Assembly: GCF_001017175.1 (NCBI RefSeq)
Contig: NZ_LCYG01000004.1
Span: 1 to 64,000 of the forward strand
Length of the DNA: 64,000 nucleotides
Direction: 5' to 3'
Origin: Microvirga vignae
GTDB lineage: Bacteria; Pseudomonadota; Alphaproteobacteria; Rhizobiales; Beijerinckiaceae
Shown here: positions 58,907-64,000 of the stretch, in pieces
Layout of the letters: each line of letters opens with the position of its first letter
Numbering within the stretch: the stretch's first letter is position 1
Translations under genes and position numbers: made by a program
Notes under the pieces: model-generated
What the model was told of the DNA's origin: nothing
The model's input: only the letters and a program-made list of their open reading frames with translations
The model's database searches: none

Positions 58907-59305
58907 TTAGATCTCCTCGCCTTCGCCGCCTTCGAAGCCGCCATCGCGCTCACGGCGCTCGCGGTCCTTGCGCTCGTCACGGTCGCGCTTCTGCATCATC
59001 ACGGACGGCTCGGTCTCGAGCTCGTCGACCTTGATGGTCATGAAGCGAAGGATGTCTTCGTTGATGCGCATCTGACGTTCCATCTCGGCCACCGCAGCAG
59101 CGGGAGCGTTGAGGTTGAACATCGTGAAGTGCGCCTTGCGGTTCTTCTTGATGCGGTAGGCGAGGGACTTCACGCCCCACATCTCGGTCTTCTCGACGTT
59201 GCCGCCGTTCTGCTCGATAACGCCCTTGTACTGGTCGACCATTGCTTCGACCTGCTGGGGCGTCACGTCCTGGCGAGCCAGGAAGATATGCTCGTAGAGA
59301 GGCAT
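58907..59305 (-). CDS. rpsF: 30S ribosomal protein S6
   Basis: A 132-residue S6 with the N-terminus [20 protein letters not shown] and the motif [20 protein letters not shown]. The C-terminal 25 residues are charged (Arg/Asp/Glu/Gly-rich), as in other alphaproteobacteria. It is the first gene of the operon. A 480-base upstream gap probably includes its promoter. Confidence 0.97.
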   Translation of the reverse strand: MPLYEHIFLARQDVTPQQVEAMVDQYKGVIEQNGGNVEKTEMWGVKSLAYRIKKNRKAHFTMFNLNAPAAAVAEMERQMRINEDILRFMTIKVDELETEPSVMMQKRDRDERKDRERRERDGGFEGGEGEEI

Positions 59306-59587
59306 AGTGGGCCTTTCTCAGGTTTGAGGTTCGGGCCTAAGCACGACGATATGAAGTGTTCAGGCCGGTTTCGCGCGTCCGATCGGCGCCAAGCCCTTCG
59401 AGCCTGCAAGGCCCGAGCGGTTGTCGAAGGCGGAGACACGGGACGACGGGTCCGAAAACCCAATGCGGCGAGCCGCACCGTCCGTTCAGCCCCCGGCCGG
59501 AGCGAACGCGAAGCGGGGGCTATAGTCGATTTGTTCGCAAAATGCAAACGGGTTGATCGTATCTCTTCGTCGTCCTCGGGCCCTCCG

Positions 59588-59675
59588 CGTCATGGCTGGC
59601 CTTGTGCCGGGCATCCACGCCTTCCGGCGCTGCGTTTCCAAGATGTGGATGGCCCGGTCAAGCCCGGCCATGACG
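59588..59675. repeat. dispersed intergenic palindromic repeat, copy F
   Basis: Starts CGTCATGGCTGGCCTTGTGC, with GCATCCACGCCTTCCGGC and AAGATGTGGATGGCCCGG, and ends CCCGGCCATGACG. It lies in the 476-base divergent gap between rpsF and pdxJ (59306-59781), the only copy in such a gap; the rest of the gap shows no gene. Confidence 0.75.
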
Positions 59676-59781
59676 AAAGAAAACGAGTGCGGTCATGACG
59701 AGGTGTGTCTTTACCGTTGATAGCCTCTCCGAGCGTCCGCGGGACACTGGTCAATGGGCCAGTCTAAGCTAAAACAGGCTT

Positions 59782-60540
59782 ATGAAAGCACCTCCTCTTC
59801 GCCTTGGCGTCAATATCGATCACGTCGCAACCGTCCGAAACGCTCGGGGCGGGGTCCATCCGGACCCGATCCGGGCCGCCCATATGGCCGTGCTGGCAGG
59901 CGCGGACGGGATCACGGCCCATCTTCGCGAGGACCGGCGGCATATTCGCGACCAGGATATGGAACGCCTCAAGCGCCAGCTCTTCGTGCCGCTCAATTTC
60001 GAGATGGCAGCGACGCCGGAGATGATCGAGATCGCCACCCGGATCCACCCCCATGCTTGTTGCCTCGTGCCGGAAAAGCGCGAGGAGCGGACCACCGAAG
60101 GGGGGCTCGACATCATTGGTGGCGCTTCCCATCTGCGTCCGATGATCCAGCAACTGAAAGGTCAGGGCATCCGGGTGTCCCTCTTTGTCGAGCCGGAGAT
60201 CGAGGTCATGGACGCCGCCTGCGATCTGGGCGCACCCGTGGTCGAGCTCCACACCGGCACCTATTGCGAGGCCGTCGCCGCAGGCGATGAGGCCAAGGTC
60301 GCTTACGAACTGGAGCGCCTGTGCCGCGCCGCTGCCCATGGAGCGGGTATCGGCCTGGAGATCCATGCGGGTCATGGGCTTGCCCTCGACTCCGTTCGCC
60401 CTGTCGCGGCCATTCCGCAGGTCGTGGAGCTGAATATCGGCCATTCTCTGATCGGCGACGCCATCTTCATGGGGCTCGACGAGGCCGTCCGTGCCATGCG
60501 CGCCGCCATGGACGAGGGCAGGGCACAGGTGGCGGTATGA
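59782..60540 (+). CDS. pdxJ: pyridoxine 5'-phosphate synthase
   Basis: A 252-residue TIM-barrel enzyme that condenses 1-deoxyxylulose-5-phosphate with 3-amino-2-oxopropyl phosphate to form the vitamin B6 ring. Motifs are [17 protein letters not shown] (residues 7-23), [12 protein letters not shown] and [11 protein letters not shown], and [12 protein letters not shown] near the end. The acpS ATG overlaps the pdxJ stop (ATGA), giving coupled translation. The pdxJ-acpS-lepB-rnc-era order is typical for this class. Confidence 0.97.
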   Translation: MKAPPLRLGVNIDHVATVRNARGGVHPDPIRAAHMAVLAGADGITAHLREDRRHIRDQDMERLKRQLFVPLNFEMAATPEMIEIATRIHPHACCLVPEKREERTTEGGLDIIGGASHLRPMIQQLKGQGIRVSLFVEPEIEVMDAACDLGAPVVELHTGTYCEAVAAGDEAKVAYELERLCRAAAHGAGIGLEIHAGHGLALDSVRPVAAIPQVVELNIGHSLIGDAIFMGLDEAVRAMRAAMDEGRAQVAV

Positions 60541-60968
60541 TACTCGGAATCGGATCGGATCTCTGCGACATTCGCCGGATCGAGCGCTCTCTTGAACGCT
60601 TCGGCGACCGCTTTACCCACCGCGTCTATACGGAGGGCGAGCGGGTCCGCAGTGATCGCCGCGCCGCCCGAGCGCCTTCTTACGCCCGGCGTTTCGCCGC
60701 CAAGGAAGCCTGCGCGAAAGCCCTCGGAACAGGGCTGAGCCAAGGTGTATTCTGGCGGGACATGGAGGTGGTCAATCTGCCGAGCGGCCGCCCGACGATG
60801 CGGCTGACCGGCGGGGCCCTGGAGCGGCTGCGGAAGATGACGCCAGACGGGTACGAGCCGTTCGTCCATGTCTCCCTGACCGATGATCCGCCCTTGGCCC
60901 AGGCCTTCGTGATTATCGAAGCCCTCTCCGTTGCGGAGGCGTCTGCGTTGCGGCAAGCCCCGCCATAG
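60537..60968 (+). CDS. acpS: holo-[acyl-carrier-protein] synthase
   Basis: A 143-residue enzyme transferring 4'-phosphopantetheine to ACP. The Mg-binding Asp is in [15 protein letters not shown] (residue 8 region) and the Glu in [32 protein letters not shown] matches the late conserved strand. It is slightly longer than usual at the C-terminus. The start overlaps pdxJ. A very strong hairpin follows between it and lepB. Confidence 0.96.
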   Translation: MILGIGSDLCDIRRIERSLERFGDRFTHRVYTEGERVRSDRRAARAPSYARRFAAKEACAKALGTGLSQGVFWRDMEVVNLPSGRPTMRLTGGALERLRKMTPDGYEPFVHVSLTDDPPLAQAFVIIEALSVAEASALRQAPP

Positions 60969-61030
60969 GCTAGAGCATGGCCCGGAGCGAAGGGCAGGCG
61001 CCGGAGGCCGGTGCCTGGCTGATCGAATTC

Positions 61031-61077
61031 TCGAGAACGGTTTGCACTTGGGGCACTGAAGTGCAAACCGTTCTCGA
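61031..61077 (+). promoter_or_regulatory. 19-bp perfect hairpin ahead of lepB-rnc-era
   Basis: TCGAGAACGGTTTGCACTT (61031-61049) is exactly complementary to 61059-61077 over a 9-base loop. On the plus strand it is followed by TTTTGG, so it could terminate weakly. A duplex this long and perfect is also a suitable RNase III substrate, and rnc is the second gene downstream. It could alternatively be a dispersed repeat. No second copy was seen in the window. Confidence 0.6.
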
Positions 61078-61135
61078 TTTTGGACAACATAGGCGGCCTC
61101 AAGCCGCCACGTTCCTCAAGCATAGGTCGATCGAC

Positions 61136-61915
61136 GTGAGCGACAACGCCAAGCAAACCATGGGTAGCACCGTGAAGAAGAAGGAAGAAGAAGGCCTTTG
61201 GGAAACCATCAAGGTCATCATCCAAGCGCTTTTAATCGCGGTGGTGGTCCGCACCGTCCTGTTCCAACCCTTCAATATTCCCTCGGGCTCTCTGATCCCG
61301 ACCCTGCTGATCGGCGACTACCTTTTCGTCTCCAAGTATGCCTACGGTTATTCGAAGCACTCGATGCCCTTCAGCCCGCCTGTCTTCTCAGGCCGCATCT
61401 TCGGTTCCGAGCCGAAGCGCGGCGACATCGCGGTGTTCAAGCTGCCGAAGGACAATTCGACCGACTACATCAAGCGCGTGGTGGGTCTGCCGGGTGATCG
61501 CATTCAAGTGATCGCTGGCGTTTTGCATATCAATGGCCAGCCGGTTCAGCGCGAGCGTGTCGAGGATTACAAGACGACCGACGAATATGGTCGTTCCACC
61601 GCCGTTCCTCGCTACAAGGAAACCTTCCCTGACGGTTCGAGCCACTTCGTGATCGAGCTGAAGGGTGACCGCGCCTATTGGGACAATACGGATGTCTACA
61701 CGGTGAAGCCCGGTCATTACTTCATGATGGGCGACAACCGGGACAACTCCACCGATTCCCGCGACGAGGCGAATGTGGGTCAGGTGCCAGCCGAGAACCT
61801 CGTTGGCCGAGCGGAGATCATCTTCTTCTCCATCGACGAAGGCGCGTCCCTGTTCCGATTCTGGGAATGGCCGCAGCGCATTCGCTGGGATCGCATGTTC
61901 GAGCGGATCCGTTAA
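61136..61915 (+). CDS. lepB: signal peptidase I
   Basis: A 259-residue membrane serine protease that removes signal peptides. One N-terminal membrane helix (about 22-40) precedes the catalytic Ser in FNIPSGSLIPTL. The catalytic Lys is in DYIKRVVGLPGDRI and box E is MGDNRDNSTDSRDE. The residue after the catalytic Ser is Leu, where Met is most usual. The GTG at 61136 (VSDNAKQ) is preferred, with AGGTCG upstream; ATG 61160 is an alternative. Confidence 0.95.
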   Translation: MSDNAKQTMGSTVKKKEEEGLWETIKVIIQALLIAVVVRTVLFQPFNIPSGSLIPTLLIGDYLFVSKYAYGYSKHSMPFSPPVFSGRIFGSEPKRGDIAVFKLPKDNSTDYIKRVVGLPGDRIQVIAGVLHINGQPVQRERVEDYKTTDEYGRSTAVPRYKETFPDGSSHFVIELKGDRAYWDNTDVYTVKPGHYFMMGDNRDNSTDSRDEANVGQVPAENLVGRAEIIFFSIDEGASLFRFWEWPQRIRWDRMFERIR

Positions 61916-61918
61916 GCC

Positions 61919-62629
61919 GTGGTCCGTCGCAAGCCGAACTATGACGAGTTGCTGGAGAAGCTGGAATACCAGTTTCAGAAGCCCGAACTTCTCGATGAGG
62001 CGCTCACCCATGTGAGCGCCCCCAAGGCCAGCGGAAAGAGCTATCAGCGTCTCGAGTTCTTGGGCGACCGGGTGCTGGGCCTTGCGATTGCCGAGACGCT
62101 CTACAAGACGTTTCCGAACGCCCCTGAAGGCGAGCTCTCACGCCGCCTCGCGGAGCTGGTGCGTCGTGAGAGCTGTGCCGAGATCGCCATCGCCTGGGAT
62201 GTCGGGCCCTATCTGAAGCTCGGCGCGGGCGAGGCGCACTCGGGCGGGAGGCGCAATCAGACCATCCTGGCGGATGTGTGCGAAGCGATTATCGGGGCCG
62301 TATTCCTCGACGGCGGCTATGAGGTTGCAAAAGCTCTAGTGGAACGCTCGTTCAAGGCGCTGCTCGAAACTCCGCGCCGTCCCCTGCGCGATCCCAAGAG
62401 CGCGTTGCAGGAATGGGCGCAAGGACGAGGCCTGCCGCCTCCGACCTACACTATCGCGGAGCAAACCGGCCCCGATCACGCGCCCAAGTTCCGCGTGATG
62501 GTGAAGGTCAAAGGCACGGAAACCGAGTTCGGGCTCGGCACATCGAAGCGTATTGCGGAACAGGCTGCCGCGCGTAGTCTTCTCCTCAGAGAGGGCATCT
62601 GGACGGAGGACGAGCATGGAACAAACTGA
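61919..62629 (+). CDS. rnc: ribonuclease III
   Basis: A 236-residue endonuclease for double-stranded RNA. The signature is YQRLEFLGDRVLGLAIAETL near residue 42, with the metal-binding Glu and Asp present and Arg in the usual Ser position. The second acidic pair is in LADVCEAIIGAVFLDGG. A double-stranded RNA-binding domain ends the protein (about 158-230, DPKSALQEWAQGRGLPPPTY). The GTG start is three bases past lepB. era overlaps its end by 14 bases. It may act on the hairpin ahead of lepB. Confidence 0.96.
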   Translation: MVRRKPNYDELLEKLEYQFQKPELLDEALTHVSAPKASGKSYQRLEFLGDRVLGLAIAETLYKTFPNAPEGELSRRLAELVRRESCAEIAIAWDVGPYLKLGAGEAHSGGRRNQTILADVCEAIIGAVFLDGGYEVAKALVERSFKALLETPRRPLRDPKSALQEWAQGRGLPPPTYTIAEQTGPDHAPKFRVMVKVKGTETEFGLGTSKRIAEQAAARSLLLREGIWTEDEHGTN

Positions 62630-63530
62630 GCCGGCCAACACCAAGGCGGGTTTCGTCGCGCTCATCGGTGCACCCAATGCGGGCAAGTCGACGCTGCTCA
62701 ATGCGCTTGTGGGCTCCAAGGTCTCCATAGTCTCGCGCAAGGTTCAGACGACGCGCGCTTTGGTGCGCGGCATCGCGATGGAAGGCGATACGCAGATCGT
62801 GTTCGTGGACACACCCGGCATCTTCAAGCCGAAGCGCCGCCTCGACCGCGCCATGGTCACCTCGGCCTGGGGCGGAGCAGGGGACGCTGATGTCGTCGCG
62901 CTGCTGCTCGACGTGCGCAAAGGCGTCGACGATGAGGCCGAGGCTATCCTTAACAAATTGCCCGAGTTGAAGCAGCCGAAGGTACTGATCCTCAACAAGA
63001 TCGACCTGATCGAGCGGTCGAAGCTCCTGGAACTTGCCGCTAAGCTCAACGAGAAGGTGCCCTTCGCCCACACCTTCATGATCTCGGCCCTGAACGGCGA
63101 TGGCATCAACACTCTAAGAAGCCAGCTCGCCGCCATGATGCCCGCGGGTCCCTGGCTCTATCCGGAGGATCAGATCTCCGACGCGCCGTTGCGCATGCTT
63201 GCCGCCGAGATCACCCGCGAGAAGATCTACGAGCGCCTGCACGAGGAGCTGCCGTACCAGTCGACCGTCGAAACAGACCAGTGGCAGCAGCGCCCGGATG
63301 GCTCCGTGCGTATCGAGCAGACGGTGTTCGTGGAGCGCGACAGTCAGCGCAAGATCGTGCTCGGCAAGGGCGGCCAGACCATCAAGGCCATCGGCCAGGC
63401 GGCGCGCAAGGAGATCGCCGAGATCGCGGAGGCTCCCGTGCACCTCTTTATCTTCGTGAAGGTGCGCGAGAACTGGAGCGACGATCCCGAGCGCTACCGC
63501 GAGATGGGACTGGAATTCCCGAAGGGCTAA
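62616..63530 (+). CDS. era: GTPase Era
   Basis: A 304-residue GTPase for 16S rRNA maturation and small-subunit assembly. G1 is [19 protein letters not shown] near residue 15, G3 is FVDTPGIF, G4 is ILNKIDLIE. A KH domain near the C-terminus has KIVLGKGGQTIKAIGQAARK. ATG 62616 with GGAGGA upstream lies inside the end of rnc, so translation is coupled. Confidence 0.97.
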   Translation: MEQTEPANTKAGFVALIGAPNAGKSTLLNALVGSKVSIVSRKVQTTRALVRGIAMEGDTQIVFVDTPGIFKPKRRLDRAMVTSAWGGAGDADVVALLLDVRKGVDDEAEAILNKLPELKQPKVLILNKIDLIERSKLLELAAKLNEKVPFAHTFMISALNGDGINTLRSQLAAMMPAGPWLYPEDQISDAPLRMLAAEITREKIYERLHEELPYQSTVETDQWQQRPDGSVRIEQTVFVERDSQRKIVLGKGGQTIKAIGQAARKEIAEIAEAPVHLFIFVKVRENWSDDPERYREMGLEFPKG

Positions 63531-63540
63531 TTCGTTTGAT

Positions 63541-63571
63541 GCTTATCGCGCTCTTATCAAGCGCGATAAGC
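63541..63571. terminator. possible bidirectional hairpin between era and the last gene
   Basis: GCTTATCGCGCT and AGCGCGATAAGC form a perfect 12-bp stem over a 7-base loop, 10 bases after the era stop. The right arm overlaps the stop codon of the converging gene. Neither side has a strong T-run, so intrinsic termination may be weak. Confidence 0.55.
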
Positions 63572-64000
63572 CGTTCTCAAGCCGCCCCAATGACGTCCGA
63601 GGATGCGGATCGGCACGTCCACTTCCTGCATCATCACGATCTTCCCGCCGCCCATGTCACGGGCATAGGCCTGCACGATGAAGGGACGTGTCGAGCGGGC
63701 AGCCGTGATGCCGGCGCGATCGTCGAAGATTCTCTTGTTTCGGCAATTGGCGGCGTTCCAGACGGGATCGTTCGCGCGCTGCGGCTGGGAGTAGATCCGG
63801 TTGTGAACCGGGATGTAGCCGTTGCGGTCGATGGGAAGGCAAAATGCCATCGTGGTGTCGGAGGCCAGCACGTGTTCGAGCACGGACGGCAGGATTTTCT
63901 CGAACACGGGAAGGTAGACCGTGCTGTACTGCGCGGGATCGGTGCCGGGGAGGAGCTTGTAATCCGTATCGAAGACGGCATCGCGCGAGACGCTTCCATC
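63557..64000 (-). CDS. partial: chemotaxis-receptor-type C-terminal sensory domain
   Basis: The frame is open from the window edge to 63557, so the 5' part is missing. The 147 visible residues include DPVWNAANCRNKRIFDDRAG, TRPFIVQAYARDMGGGKIVM and a late GRHWGGLRTAY. This sequence resembles the domain at the C-terminus of many rhizobial and methylobacterial methyl-accepting chemotaxis proteins, from memory. It probably binds a ligand in a PAS/Cache-like fold. Whether the signalling domain precedes it cannot be seen here. Confidence 0.75.
   Translation of the reverse strand, partial: DGSVSRDAVFDTDYKLLPGTDPAQYSTVYLPVFEKILPSVLEHVLASDTTMAFCLPIDRNGYIPVHNRIYSQPQRANDPVWNAANCRNKRIFDDRAGITAARSTRPFIVQAYARDMGGGKIVMMQEVDVPIRILGRHWGGLRTAYRA

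Overview
The window looks like a chromosomal segment of a GC-rich alphaproteobacterium of the order Hyphomicrobiales. A Methylobacteriaceae/Microvirga-type organism is my best guess, but only by inference. The grounds are the conserved gene orders (rpsF-rpsR-DUF2232-rplI-dnaB-alr-radA-cvpA-purF; pdxJ-acpS-lepB-rnc-era; pyrB-pyrC'-plsY-dprA; rnr-DUF983-Nudix-rpmG), a histone-H1-like Lys/Ala tail on TopA, frequent GTG and TTG starts overlapping the upstream stop, and a family of palindromic intergenic repeats. Most of the DNA is core housekeeping sequence. No rRNA, intact tRNA, CRISPR array or intact mobile element was seen.

Region by region. 1-2.9 kb looks accessory: an unknown membrane protein, a DEDDh exonuclease, a 57-residue membrane peptide, an ambiguous ORF and the 3' half of a tRNA-Gln(CUG)-like gene. 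3.0-7.0 kb (minus) carries rpmG, a Nudix hydrolase, DUF983 and rnr. 7.0-8.8 kb holds an IS5-type transposase tail, two hairpins and a unique periplasmic protein. 8.8-16.3 kb (minus) has parE, mgtC, topA and an AidB-like acyl-CoA dehydrogenase. 16.4-20.4 kb (plus) is pyrB, a dihydroorotase-like gene lacking its metal ligands, plsY and dprA. 20.4-25.6 kb contains an AEC transporter, arfB, and epmA-epmB divergent from efp. 25.8-32.4 kb has an aminotransferase, ppx-rlmE, a sugar dehydrogenase, a dienelactone hydrolase and an MFS pump. 32.7-38.7 kb is guaB, MAPEG, rsmB, guaA and an ArsC-like gene. 38.9-42.3 kb has a small membrane protein behind a strikingly structured leader, then TRAP permeases dctQ-dctM. 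42.5-48.9 kb has nnrU, a TPR protein, der, an ABC exporter, an NAD-binding protein and an SDR. 48.9-59.3 kb (minus) is the purF-cvpA and radA-alr-dnaB, rplI-rpsR-rpsF block, interrupted by a frameshifted RTX-type gene. 59.8-63.5 kb (plus) is pdxJ-acpS-lepB-rnc-era. The window ends inside the C-terminus of a chemotaxis-receptor-like protein.

Functional links. EpmA and EpmB lysylate EF-P, encoded divergently beside them. pyrB, guaB, guaA and purF cover nucleotide synthesis. rnr, rnc, rlmE, rsmB, era, der and arfB concern RNA and ribosomes. parE, topA, dprA, radA and dnaB concern DNA. The observations most worth a second look are the multi-hairpin RNA at 39279-39470, the 19-bp perfect hairpin ahead of lepB-rnc-era, the non-catalytic dihydroorotase, the frameshifted RTX gene inserted into a conserved operon, the tRNA half, and the dispersed palindromic repeats.
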